Source of the DNA: Lachnospiraceae bacterium
GTDB taxonomy: Bacteria; Bacillota_A; Clostridia; Lachnospirales; Lachnospiraceae
NCBI GenBank assembly: GCA_024683935.1
Contig: JAIKXV010000143.1
Span: 1 to 54,945, forward strand
Reading direction: 5' to 3'
DNA length: 54,945 bases
How positions within the stretch are numbered: the first letter of the stretch is position 1; each line of letters starts with the position of its first letter. The notes under the pieces are model-generated. The model worked only from the letters and a program-made list of their open reading frames with translations. It did no database searches and was not told the origin of the DNA. Both the position numbers and the translations under genes were made by a program. Positions 26,819 through 35,425 of this stretch are shown here, in pieces.

Positions 26819-27706
26819 ATGGCATCATATTATAAAAGGGTATTTAAGCCCAGTATCAGAGAATATCTGTATGTTATTCCGGGAAAGAAAACATTTTTCG
26901 GACTGATAAAACTCATATGGAATTTGGTAAAACCCAATGCGGTCACATATCCGGTAGCTGTGACGGTTCTTACAACCCACTGCTCTCTAAAGTGTGCTAA
27001 GTGCAATAATCTGATGCCCTGTTACAAAGAGCCCTATCATATTCCGGCACAGACGGTTTTGAAGGATATATCCACTCTTTTATCCCACACGGATATATGT
27101 ATTAAACTGGAACTCCTGGGAGGAGAACCCTTTGTGTATCCGGAAATAAATACGGTGATCAAAGGTGTCAGGGAATTTAAAAATGTAATGTGCGTCGCCT
27201 TTACAACGAACGCAACCGTCATTCCCGGAGATGAAACACTTAAGCTTATTGCTTCCCTGAAGAACAAAAAAGTGGTGATAAGCGATTATGGAATAAAGAC
27301 ACAAAAAGTAGAGGAACTGATGGAAGCCTGCAGGAAATACAATATTCCGTGTGCGCGTTCGGTTTCAGAGTACTGGGCTGATCCCGGTGGACTGGATTGC
27401 CGCGGCAAAACGCAGGAACAGCTGGGAATAGAATATGACAAATGCTATTCCTCGCGTTACTGCCGTACCATGCTGAACGGAAAGATGTATGCCTGTGCAC
27501 GGTCCGCATCCCTTGCAGACCTCGGATACATGGATGGCACCCATGACAGCTTTGATATCAGAAGGGAAAGGAGCGATAAGGAGTTCAGAAAAGAATTCCG
27601 GAAATTCCTTACGCTTGATTATGCGGATGCCTGTAATTACTGCGATCATTTTAAGGGTATCCGTATACCGTCCGGAGAGCAGCTTGATGGTGGATTGAAT
27701 GCGTAA
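26819..27706 (+). CDS. Radical SAM enzyme (polysaccharide locus)
   Basis: 295 residues. The N-terminal 45 residues are amphipathic. The CX3CX2C motif is Cys55, Cys59 and Cys62 in THCSLKCAKCNNL, followed by LELLGGEPFVYPEI. Cysteines in MYACARSASL and ACNYCDHF near the end suggest an auxiliary cluster region. GGGAGG is eight bases before the ATG at 26819; upstream in-frame codons fall inside the QueC-like gene. It pairs with a QueC-like gene as at 9030/13383 in the first part of the locus. Likely acts on an activated sugar or lipid-linked unit; unproved. Confidence 0.8.
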   Translation: MASYYKRVFKPSIREYLYVIPGKKTFFGLIKLIWNLVKPNAVTYPVAVTVLTTHCSLKCAKCNNLMPCYKEPYHIPAQTVLKDISTLLSHTDICIKLELLGGEPFVYPEINTVIKGVREFKNVMCVAFTTNATVIPGDETLKLIASLKNKKVVISDYGIKTQKVEELMEACRKYNIPCARSVSEYWADPGGLDCRGKTQEQLGIEYDKCYSSRYCRTMLNGKMYACARSASLADLGYMDGTHDSFDIRRERSDKEFRKEFRKFLTLDYADACNYCDHFKGIRIPSGEQLDGGLNA

Positions 27707-29207
27707 AAGGACAGCAGAGTTTCTGAGTAAAAATCATTTTTATATCATCTGTACGATCCTCATCCTTATACAGCTGGTTTTCTCACTAAGATTTATGGGC
27801 AGGCAGTATTTGTCTCTGGATGAGGTAAGCCAGATTGGATTTATCGTAAAGAAAAACCCCTGGAGTCAGATCATACGGTATTATCTGACAAGTGAGGTGA
27901 CTAATCTTCCGCTTTGGCCGCTTATTGCGGCGGCATGGTACAGGGTTGTTCCTTACGGGGAAGGGTGGCTTCGGCTTCTCACGGTTCTGCTTACCACGCT
28001 GTCTATCGTGATAATGATAAAGGCTGCAAAGGAATACCGTAACGAAAAGGCCGGAATACTGATGGCTGTATTATGCTGTATTTCGTCAGTTATCATGCAT
28101 AAGTGCGGTCTTACTTTCAGGGTTCACGCCTTCTGGCTTCTGTTTACTTCACTGGTGTTGTGGAGATATTTTGTCAGACTGAAGGAAGCGGGGCAGGAAA
28201 GCATGAAAAATGTGATCCTTCTCGGAATTTCGATGACGGGGCTTGCGTATTCCCATTATTTCGGCTGTCTTACCATAGCCTATCTCTTTATTTTGGATGC
28301 AGTATTATTTATAAAAAAGGCGGTCGGAAAGAAGTTCATCATTTCATATCTGATCGCGGGGGCTCTTCTTTTTCCGTGGCTTATTCTTATGTTTATGAAC
28401 CGCACCATGGATCTTAATGACTTCTGGCCGAAGACCCCGACCTTCGCCAGCATTCCCCAGGCATTAAGATATATTGTCAGCAAGGATGAGCTTATTTTTA
28501 TACTGCTTATACTATCGATGATAGTGGCATTTCTGCTGATGCTGGACAGCTTCTTAAATGATGGCCGGGATTTTGATGAAAGGCTGGTGCGTTTCGGGCT
28601 TGCCTGTATGCCGTTATTCTTTGTTATAGGAGACTATATTTACAGTGCACACATCAATACGAGAGCCGGGATTTTTGTTCTGCGCTATTTTCTTTCTGTT
28701 CTGCCTGCAGCACTTATTTCTGTTTCCGTATTCTTATCAGAAGTACTTGACAGGATATCCGATAAGCTGGATGTGCCGTTGATTATCAGCTATGGAACGA
28801 CTGTGATATTCATTATGGTCTATCTGGGAAGTGGAAATTATTACTATGATGTTAAGGATGAGGTATCGGCACCCTTTGACAATACGTATGGACATGTCTG
28901 CGATGCTGTATCGGATGACGAGGGATTGATGAACGGCGAGGCTGTAATTGCCATTAATGCAAACCGGGCAAATGCCGATGGCTTTGAGGAATACTATTTC
29001 GGGCGCGGAAGGGCCGGTTCGGCCGTACATGTTGTATCAAATGATGATACTGATATTTCGGACAGATTCCGGGCGGCAGACCGCATATATATATATCAGG
29101 TTATGAGCGGAACCCCTGATGTTTTTACCGATATCATGGGAGATGATTTTAAGGAAACGGATTACGATGAGGATATTTTACTGTATCGGTTTGATAAGGT
29201 GAAATAA
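27699..29207 (+). CDS. GT39-like integral membrane glycosyltransferase
   Basis: 502 residues with about 11 membrane segments. The first external loop has the acidic pair LSLDEVSQIGF, the catalytic-type feature of GT-C (GT39/83, ArnT/PMT-like) enzymes that use polyprenyl-phosphate sugars. A C-terminal extracytoplasmic domain of about 120 residues follows the last membrane segment. The ATG at 27699 overlaps the end of the radical SAM gene by eight bases. It probably adds a sugar on the outer face of the membrane to the polymer or another acceptor. Confidence 0.72.
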   Translation: MRKRTAEFLSKNHFYIICTILILIQLVFSLRFMGRQYLSLDEVSQIGFIVKKNPWSQIIRYYLTSEVTNLPLWPLIAAAWYRVVPYGEGWLRLLTVLLTTLSIVIMIKAAKEYRNEKAGILMAVLCCISSVIMHKCGLTFRVHAFWLLFTSLVLWRYFVRLKEAGQESMKNVILLGISMTGLAYSHYFGCLTIAYLFILDAVLFIKKAVGKKFIISYLIAGALLFPWLILMFMNRTMDLNDFWPKTPTFASIPQALRYIVSKDELIFILLILSMIVAFLLMLDSFLNDGRDFDERLVRFGLACMPLFFVIGDYIYSAHINTRAGIFVLRYFLSVLPAALISVSVFLSEVLDRISDKLDVPLIISYGTTVIFIMVYLGSGNYYYDVKDEVSAPFDNTYGHVCDAVSDDEGLMNGEAVIAINANRANADGFEEYYFGRGRAGSAVHVVSNDDTDISDRFRAADRIYIYQVMSGTPDVFTDIMGDDFKETDYDEDILLYRFDKVK

Positions 29208-29217
29208 CGCTTTCGTA

Positions 29218-30381
29218 TCAGCCGCTGTACAAAGCCGCCGCTGCGTAGAGCTCTGCGCCGCAGCGAAGGGTGCTGTCGTCTGCGTGGAATTTCGGCCTGT
29301 GCAGCTCCTCTGCCGGCTCTCCTTCGGGAGTGCTCCCTATCCAGAAATAGAATGAAGGGACGAACTCACGGTAAAGGGCAAAATCCTCACTTGCAAGTGA
29401 CGGGACCGTATCTGTGACGGCATATCCGGTTTTATTGGCAATATTTTTAGCAATCTCCGTCATTTCATGGGTGTTGAACACAGAGGGGATCTTTTCCTCC
29501 CACAGGATCTCAGAACGGCACTGATAGGCCTCTGAGGTCTTTTTTATTATGGTTTCCACTCTTTCCAGCAGTCTTTCCAGAGTATCCTCAGAGAGGGAGC
29601 GGACTGTGGCCCGCATCATCACCCGGTCAACCACGAGATTTGCAGGGGATCCTCCTTCTATGCTGTTTACCGACAGAACAGCCTGCTCCAGGGGACTTGT
29701 ATTTCTGCTGACCACGGTCTGAAGGGACTGTATTACGGCAGCCGCACAGACGATGGGATCTATATTCAGATGGGGCATGGAACCATGGCCTCCGGCACCG
29801 AAGATCCTTATCTCAAAGTTCCTCTTTGCGGACATAATACCACCCTCATGACAGACTATCTGACCCGTGGTGACAGAGGGCCAGTTATGGAAGCCGAAGC
29901 AAAGAGAGGGGTGGATCAGATTGAAGAGCCCGGCATCTATCAGCTTTCGGGCTCCCTTTGTGCCCTCTTCAGCGGGCTGGAAAACGAGGTCAACAGAGTT
30001 GTTAAGCCTGCCGCTCTCAAAATTACGGGACAGTATCAGGGCTGCCCCGAAAAGCGCCGCCGTGTGCAGGTCGTGGCCGCAGGCGTGCATTACGCCCGGA
30101 TTCCGGGATTTCCATGGGGAATCATATTCCTCCGTCTGGGGGAGTGCATCTATATCCGCCCGGAGCATTATCTCCCTGCCGCCGGGTTTTCCTTCAAATC
30201 TGGCCACAAGACCGGTTTCCGTATCAAGGGGCAGGAGCTTTAATCCCGGCAAGCCGGAGAGCAGCTCCTTAAGCCTTTTAGTCGTCCTGTATTCCTCGTT
30301 TGAAAGCTCGGGATGCATATGCAGATCCCTTTTAAGTTCCAAAGCCTTTTCGTATTCTGTTTCCGTAAGCCTGATATCCAT
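29218..30381 (-). CDS. M20 family metallo-amidohydrolase
   Basis: About 387 residues of the M20D amidohydrolase family (hippurate/indole-acetyl-amino acid/N-acyl-amino acid hydrolases): DLHMHPELSNEEY at the start, LRADIDALPQTEE, and the metal motif HACGHDLHTAALFG, with EEGTKGARK and HADDSTL later. It cleaves an amide from an N-acyl amino acid or related compound in the cytoplasm. The ATG at 30381 has GAGGTG about nine bases upstream; the GTG at 30393 lies inside that site. Convergent with the GT39 gene and divergent from the tRNA operon. Confidence 0.9.
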   Translation of the reverse strand: MDIRLTETEYEKALELKRDLHMHPELSNEEYRTTKRLKELLSGLPGLKLLPLDTETGLVARFEGKPGGREIMLRADIDALPQTEEYDSPWKSRNPGVMHACGHDLHTAALFGAALILSRNFESGRLNNSVDLVFQPAEEGTKGARKLIDAGLFNLIHPSLCFGFHNWPSVTTGQIVCHEGGIMSAKRNFEIRIFGAGGHGSMPHLNIDPIVCAAAVIQSLQTVVSRNTSPLEQAVLSVNSIEGGSPANLVVDRVMMRATVRSLSEDTLERLLERVETIIKKTSEAYQCRSEILWEEKIPSVFNTHEMTEIAKNIANKTGYAVTDTVPSLASEDFALYREFVPSFYFWIGSTPEGEPAEELHRPKFHADDSTLRCGAELYAAAALYSG

Positions 30382-30528
30382 CAGCAAAGCCACCTCTTAT
30401 CATGTTTTATGCGGGCACCCGTAACGGGAATGTACAGGGATGCTCCAGGGATATTTTAACACGGATTCGCCTTTGAGTACGGGCATTCTGAGTCAAAAAT
30501 CCCCGTTATACCGGCAATTATTTTTCTG

Positions 30529-30557
30529 TTGCAAAGGAAATAGTTTTGATGTATAAT
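30529..30557 (+). promoter_or_regulatory. Promoter of the tRNA operon
   Basis: TTGCAA (30529-30534), a 17-base spacer and TATAAT (30552-30557) form a near-consensus sigma-A promoter. The first tRNA begins 50 bases after the -10. Confidence 0.85.
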
Positions 30558-30606
30558 ACCACTTGTTTTCGCGAAATCAGGGGACTGGACGCGGCAAATG
30601 CTGTCT

Positions 30607-30680
30607 GTGTCCGTAGCTCAGCTGGATAGAGCAACGGCCTTCTAAGCCGTAGGTCCAGGGTTCGAATCCCTGCGGGCACA
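30607..30680 (+). tRNA. tRNA-Arg (TCT)
   Basis: The acceptor arms GTGTCCG and CGGGCAC pair with one G-U. The anticodon loop CTTCTAA carries TCT, and the T-arm is CAGGG-TTCGAAT-CCCTG. CCA is not encoded. It is the first of four tRNAs in one transcript. Confidence 0.95.
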
Positions 30681-30701
30681 CTCTTTGATTTACGTGAATA
30701 T

Positions 30702-30776
30702 GGTGGAATTGGCGCAGTTGGTTAGCGCGCCAGATTGTGGTTCTGGAGATCAAGGGTTCGAGTCCCTTATTCCACC
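30702..30776 (+). tRNA. tRNA-His (GTG)
   Basis: Anticodon loop TTGTGGT with GTG. Acceptor stem GTGGAAT/ATTCCAC has the extra 5' G (position -1) opposite C73, the identity feature of bacterial tRNA-His. CCA is not encoded. Confidence 0.95.
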
Positions 30777-30796
30777 CTCGACTGGCCTTATGGTCT

Positions 30797-30868
30797 GGGG
30801 CTATCGCCAAGCGGTAAGGCACAGCACTTTGACTGCTGTATGCGCTGGTTCGAATCCAGCTAGCCCTG
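30797..30868 (+). tRNA. tRNA-Gln (TTG)
   Basis: Acceptor GGGGCTA pairs with TAGCCCT (one G-U). Anticodon arm CAGCA-CTTTGAC-TGCTG carries TTG, and the T-arm is GCTGG-TTCGAAT-CCAGC. CCA is not encoded. Confidence 0.95.
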
Positions 30869-30906
30869 CTAGCTGCATACGGAACTATGTCAGCAGTATA
30901 TATTAT

Positions 30907-30979
30907 GAGATACTAGCTCAGTTGGTAGAGCACCTGACTTTTAATCAGGTTGTCGGGGGTTCGACTCCCCCGTGTCTCA
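30907..30979 (+). tRNA. tRNA-Lys (TTT)
   Basis: Acceptor GAGATAC pairs with GTGTCTC. The anticodon arm CCTGA-CTTTTAA-TCAGG carries TTT, and the T-arm is GGGGG-TTCGACT-CCCCC. Last tRNA of the operon, followed by a terminator. Confidence 0.95.
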
Positions 30980-30986
30980 GACTTCA

Positions 30987-31012
30987 AAGCCGCTCTCCGA
31001 GCGGCTTTTTTA
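30987..31012 (+). terminator. Intrinsic terminator of the tRNA operon
   Basis: Perfect nine-base stem AAGCCGCTC / GAGCGGCTT with a three-base loop, followed by a T-run. It lies seven bases after tRNA-Lys. Confidence 0.92.
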
Positions 31013-31108
31013 ATACATGGAAATAGGGGGAGTCGAACAATTAAATACTTTTTTGATGCCCCAAAATGAGTTACAATGAGTTACAGTACTGAGAAAGGAG
31101 CTTGCATT

Positions 31109-31615
31109 ATGAAGAAGATACTCCAGCTGGTAAGTGATGATTTTGAAGATCTGGAACTCTGGTGTCCTGTAATGAGGCTGCGGGAGGAGGGCTTCCGTGT
31201 GGATCTCGCTGCGGAAAAGCCCGGAAAGTACCATGGTAAATACGGCGTTCCCTGTGAAGTCGAGCTGTCCTTTAATGATGTTGACCCGGCGGATTATGAC
31301 GGCGTACTGGTTCCGGGAGGCTGGGCACCGGATAAATTAAGACGTTTCCCGAAGGTGCTGGATATCGTAAGGCACATGGATAAAGAGGGAAAGCTCATAG
31401 GTGAGATCTGCCATGCAGGCTGGGTGCTCATTTCCGCCGGCATACTAAAGGGGAGAAAAGTCACCAGCACCCCCGGCATAAAGGACGATATGACAAATGC
31501 CGGAGCGGAATGGCTTGATGAAGCCTGTGTGGTTGACGGAAACCTGATATCTGCCAGGAGACCGCCCGACATACCGGAATATTCAAAGGCTCTGGCAGCT
31601 TTCCTCAACAAATAA
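31109..31615 (+). CDS. DJ-1/PfpI family protein
   Basis: 168 residues with the DJ-1/PfpI fold: MKKILQLVSDDFEDLELW at the start, VPGGWAPD near 70, and the nucleophile-elbow Cys in GEICHAGWVLISAG with a following His. Members act as glyoxalases/deglycases, chaperones or proteases; the E/C-H-A-G arrangement favours the PfpI/YhbO type. The ATG at 31109 has AAAGGAG eight bases upstream and gives a normal family N-terminus, so the longer frame is rejected. Confidence 0.9.
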   Translation: MKKILQLVSDDFEDLELWCPVMRLREEGFRVDLAAEKPGKYHGKYGVPCEVELSFNDVDPADYDGVLVPGGWAPDKLRRFPKVLDIVRHMDKEGKLIGEICHAGWVLISAGILKGRKVTSTPGIKDDMTNAGAEWLDEACVVDGNLISARRPPDIPEYSKALAAFLNK

Positions 31616-31668
31616 AGTGCCGGATTGCATACATTTCCGTACATGCCTTATTTTACATGACTTCAAAT

Positions 31669-31721
31669 ATACCCGTATGTTGAGAATTTAGCTAATGCGT
31701 GATAGTATAACATACGGGTAT
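31669..31721. promoter_or_regulatory. Paired operator-like palindromes flanking the kinase promoter
   Basis: The 13-base arms ATACCCGTATGTT (31669-31681) and AACATACGGGTAT (31709-31721) are exact inverted copies. Each arm also holds its own palindrome, ATAC-CC/GG-GTAT. The two palindrome centres are 43 bases apart, close to four turns of DNA. A further ACGGGT occurs at 31736-31741. This looks like a repressor or activator site pair around the promoter. Confidence 0.7.
31680..31708 (+). promoter_or_regulatory. Promoter of the histidine-kinase operon
   Basis: TTGAGA, a 17-base spacer and TAGTAT. The -35 overlaps the end of the left operator-like arm, and the -10 ends at the right arm. Predicted start near 31715, about 35 bases before the kinase ATG. 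Confidence 0.6.
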
Positions 31722-31749
31722 TGGTCTTTTGCATTACGGGTGGAGAAGG

Positions 31750-34611
31750 ATGCATCAGCTTGTAGTAACGGTTCAGTGGATAAATGTCATTATTATAGTT
31801 GCTGAGCTTCTGATAGTTATCAGAAATATGAAGAACAGAGTACATGCCTTTCTTTATATGCTCTGTGTTTCTATGCTTGTCAGCAGCTTCAGTTATCTGA
31901 TGACTTTATACTGCACTACGGAAGAATCATATTTGATGACTTACTGTATGTCCTGGTGCGGGAAAGTATTTACCGTTATCGCTTCTTTGCAGCTTTGTTC
32001 GTGTCTCTGCAGATTTACCCTGCCGAAATGGGTGGAAACCCTGGAACTGATCTTTGCCGTTATCACTTGCGCCGTGATCACGACAACCCGCAGAACAGGT
32101 CTGTTCTATCAAAATATCACTCTGACAAAAGAAGGGGATCATATGATCTTATCATATGGCATGGGTCCCTGGCTGATACTGTGGGATACGCTGGTTATCT
32201 GCGTTATAATTATCTGCCTCGTTCTTCTTTTCAGATCTCTGCGTAAGGGACAATCCGTACAGAACAGAAATCTGAATATCGTGATCATAATCGCCCTGTA
32301 TATAGAGATAGTGATCGCGATATTTACCAGGCTGCCGATAAGCAGATATTACGATTTCAATTATATCGGTTTTTCTCTCTGCTCACTGCTTATTATCATC
32401 TCAACCTTCAGATACAATCTTATGGATATTGAGACCGTCACAAAGGAGCTTATAGTTGACGAGCTTTCCGCGGGAGTCATTTCAACGGATAAGAGCGGAG
32501 ATGTGGCTTATTATAATAAAAAGGCCATGAAGATCTTCCCGGAAATGAAGGATGACAGCAGGGGAGTTATCGAAAGGATCAGGGAATCGATCGATATGGA
32601 CGAGCCTCTCACCGTTGAGGACAGGGTTTATACCTTTGAAGAGATGAAACCGGAAAAGAGTACCCTTGACGGCAGCAAGATATTCGTGCTTATGGATTCC
32701 ACTGTTCATTATAATCATCTGAGGGAGATGGAAGAACAGAAGAGGATCGCTGATGATGCCAACAAAGCCAAGTCCTACTTCCTGGCAAGTATGTCCCATG
32801 AGATAAGGACTCCCATCAATACGGTTCTCGGCATGGATGAGATGATCCTTAGAGAAAGTAATGACAGTACCGTCAGGGAATACGCCATGGATATCCGGAA
32901 GGCCGGCCGTACCCTGCTATCCCTTATCAATGATATCCTGGATCTCAGTAAGATAGAATCCGGCAGAATGGAGATCATTCCCGTACCCTATGATCTTTCC
33001 AGCATGATATATGACGTATCCAACATGGTGCGCTTCATGGCGGAGGATAAGGAGCTTACCTTTGAGGTAACGGTTTCTCCCGATATCCCCTCCAGACCTA
33101 TCGGAGATGATGTGAGGGTAAGGCAGATCCTGATGAACCTGCTTTCAAACGCCGTGAAATATACCAACAGCGGAAATATATGGTTAAGAGTCAGCCTGAA
33201 AAGTATTAATGAAGGAAATGACGAGGATGAGAACTCCAATACGGCTGTCCTGCATTTTGAGGTAGAGGATACGGGAGTAGGTATCCGTATGGAGGACATG
33301 GTCAAGCTGTTTTCAAATTTCCAGAGGATAGAGGATCTGAGAAACAGGTCGATACAGGGGACCGGACTCGGAGTGCCCATAACGATGAGACTGCTGGGAC
33401 TCATGGGGTCGGAACTGGAGATGAAGAGCGATTACGGAAAGGGTTCCCTTTTCTTCTTCGATCTGGAACAGGGCATAGCTGACAGAAAGCCCGTAGGTGA
33501 TTTTGAGAAAAATATTAAAAAGCTGAAGTCAGACCAGCATGCATATATAGGATCCTTTACGGCTCCGGATGCACGTATACTTGTGGTTGATGATAACAGC
33601 ATGAACCGCAAGGTATTCGTTTCACTTCTGAAACAGACCAGGATCCGGATAGATGAGTCGGAGAGCGGACAGGGGGCAGTGGCGCTTGCTTCCAGAGACA
33701 AATTTGATATCATTTTCATGGATCATATGATGCCCGGAATGGACGGCATAGAGGCCATGAAGAGAATAAGATCCATGAAAAACGGTCCCTGCGCGAATAC
33801 GCCGATCATCATGCTTACGGCAAATGCAGTGGCCGGTTCAAAGGAAAACTATCTGCGCGAAGGCTTTGACGGGTTCCTCGCAAAACCTGTTGCACCCGGT
33901 GTCCTGGAAAGCACGATAAGGGAGATACTTCCGGACAGTAAGGTCATACCGGCATCTCCCGAAGACATGCGTCAGGAACAGAAGGCTCCGGCTCCGGAGG
34001 AGGAAAACTATGATTTCCCTGTGATCTTCGGTCTGGACTGGAAGGTTGCCATGATGCGGCTTCAGAATAAGGAAATACTGGATTCTGTCCTTAAGGAGTT
34101 TGATAATACCATTGATCATCAGGCGGATAAACTTCAGGGCTTTAAGGATGGTCTGCCGGAAACCTTTGCGGATTACAGGATACTGGTGCATGCCATGAAG
34201 AGTGCATCGGCAGTCGTGGGTATCATACCCTTGTCCGGAATGGCGGCTATTCTTGAAAAGGCGGCGGCGGCAGAAGACGAGGAGACCGTGAACCGTCTGC
34301 ATGATATATTTATCAGGGAGTGGAGAAGCTACAAGGAAGGCTTAAAGGAATATCTGAATACGGATGAAACAGCGCCTGAGGATAAGGAAGATATAGATGA
34401 GGAGATTCTGAAGGCGCTTCTTGCGATAATCGAAGACGCCATGGAGGAAATGGACATAGATGCTGCGGATGAAGCGGTAGAGAAGCTTTCATCCTACAGA
34501 CTGCCGGAGGGAGCCGCCCGGGAGTTCGAGGAACTGAAAGCGGCGGTTTCACAGCTTGACCAGGATATGGCAGCGGAAGTGCTGGCCAGGATTAATAATG
34601 CAATAGCCTGA
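31750..34611 (+). CDS. Hybrid histidine kinase with membrane sensor, receiver and Hpt
   Basis: 953 residues. Order: about seven membrane segments (1-225), a PAS-like linker (about 240-320), HisKA with the phosphate-accepting His in SMSHEIRTPIN, an ATPase domain with N-box NLLSNAVKYT and GTGLG, a receiver with phospho-Asp in DIIFMDHMMPG, and a C-terminal Hpt with His in LVHAMKSAS. This supports a full multi-step phosphorelay in one protein. The ATG at 31750 follows GGAG by four bases; the TTG at 31729 lacks a site. Followed by a double-receiver protein and a K+ channel. The signal is unknown. Confidence 0.92.
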   Translation: MHQLVVTVQWINVIIIVAELLIVIRNMKNRVHAFLYMLCVSMLVSSFSYLMTLYCTTEESYLMTYCMSWCGKVFTVIASLQLCSCLCRFTLPKWVETLELIFAVITCAVITTTRRTGLFYQNITLTKEGDHMILSYGMGPWLILWDTLVICVIIICLVLLFRSLRKGQSVQNRNLNIVIIIALYIEIVIAIFTRLPISRYYDFNYIGFSLCSLLIIISTFRYNLMDIETVTKELIVDELSAGVISTDKSGDVAYYNKKAMKIFPEMKDDSRGVIERIRESIDMDEPLTVEDRVYTFEEMKPEKSTLDGSKIFVLMDSTVHYNHLREMEEQKRIADDANKAKSYFLASMSHEIRTPINTVLGMDEMILRESNDSTVREYAMDIRKAGRTLLSLINDILDLSKIESGRMEIIPVPYDLSSMIYDVSNMVRFMAEDKELTFEVTVSPDIPSRPIGDDVRVRQILMNLLSNAVKYTNSGNIWLRVSLKSINEGNDEDENSNTAVLHFEVEDTGVGIRMEDMVKLFSNFQRIEDLRNRSIQGTGLGVPITMRLLGLMGSELEMKSDYGKGSLFFFDLEQGIADRKPVGDFEKNIKKLKSDQHAYIGSFTAPDARILVVDDNSMNRKVFVSLLKQTRIRIDESESGQGAVALASRDKFDIIFMDHMMPGMDGIEAMKRIRSMKNGPCANTPIIMLTANAVAGSKENYLREGFDGFLAKPVAPGVLESTIREILPDSKVIPASPEDMRQEQKAPAPEEENYDFPVIFGLDWKVAMMRLQNKEILDSVLKEFDNTIDHQADKLQGFKDGLPETFADYRILVHAMKSASAVVGIIPLSGMAAILEKAAAAEDEETVNRLHDIFIREWRSYKEGLKEYLNTDETAPEDKEDIDEEILKALLAIIEDAMEEMDIDAADEAVEKLSSYRLPEGAAREFEELKAAVSQLDQDMAAEVLARINNAIA

Positions 34612-34628
34612 TGCTATGAGGAGGTATG

Positions 34629-35423
34629 ATGAAAAAGATCCTGCTTTTCGGAAAATTCAATGATGTTCTTATAGATATAAATAAAAATCTGAATTCGCAT
34701 TTCCATGTTCAGCTCTGCGATCTGAAATCCGAGTCGGCAGAAGATATGATCAGGGTATATGAGCCCGACCTGACTGTGATAAGCCTTGTGGGAGCACAGG
34801 ATTACGAAAAGAGTCTTTTCAGGATACTGTCAGTATACTTTCACAGTATCCCCGTCCTTACAATAGGAACCGAGAGAGAGAAGGAATCATTCCTGAGGTT
34901 CTATGAGGACGGTCAGTTCCAGAATCTTATCAGACCTTTGGAAAACCGCGATATTGTAGCAGCAGTGTGCAGGCGGCTGAGGATCCCGGTAATAGATGAC
35001 AGGATGATGGCTGCCGAGGAACCCTCATCTCCCCAGGAACCCACTTCCTTAAGGGAAAATGTTCTGGTGGTTGATGATGATCCCCTGACCTTAAGAGGCA
35101 TCAGGGAAATGCTGAGGTCCCACTATGATGTGAGCGTTGCCACCTCCGGTACAAAGGCCCTGACTGCGATAGGAAAACGCCGTCCGGATCTCATTATTCT
35201 TGACTATGAAATGCCTGTCTGTGACGGTAAGCAGACGCTGGAAATGATAAGGGCTGATGAAGAGTTAAAGGATATCCCCGTGATCTTTCTCACCGGATTT
35301 AACGATAAGGCCCATGTAGAGGCTGTATTAAGGCTGAAGCCGGAAGGCTATCTCTTAAAGCCTCCTACAAAGGATGATCTGATATCCGCCATCAGACAGA
35401 CAATCGATTCTAATATGGTCTGA
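34629..35423 (+). CDS. Double-receiver response regulator without an output domain
   Basis: About 264 residues. The N-terminal 115 residues keep the alpha/beta receiver outline (KKILLFGKFNDV) but lack the conserved acidic pocket, so it is probably a degenerate receiver. The C-terminal receiver is intact: VLVVDDDPLTLRG, phospho-Asp in IILDYEMPVCDG, and the Lys in LLKPPT. No DNA-binding or enzyme domain follows. GAGGAGG lies four bases before the ATG at 34629 and only one base before the ATG at 34626, so the second is preferred. It likely works with the adjacent kinase by protein contact or phosphate transfer. Confidence 0.87.
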   Translation: MKKILLFGKFNDVLIDINKNLNSHFHVQLCDLKSESAEDMIRVYEPDLTVISLVGAQDYEKSLFRILSVYFHSIPVLTIGTEREKESFLRFYEDGQFQNLIRPLENRDIVAAVCRRLRIPVIDDRMMAAEEPSSPQEPTSLRENVLVVDDDPLTLRGIREMLRSHYDVSVATSGTKALTAIGKRRPDLIILDYEMPVCDGKQTLEMIRADEELKDIPVIFLTGFNDKAHVEAVLRLKPEGYLLKPPTKDDLISAIRQTIDSNMV

Positions 35424-35425
35424 TC

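Noticed and set aside
30594..31026. Open frames across the tRNA cluster
   Set aside because: They run through well-folded tRNA genes and carry only tRNA-derived sequence.
31069..31086. Possible start of a repeat array (tandem AATGAGTTAC)
   Set aside because: Only two partial units are present, with no spacers and no cas genes. It is most likely chance.
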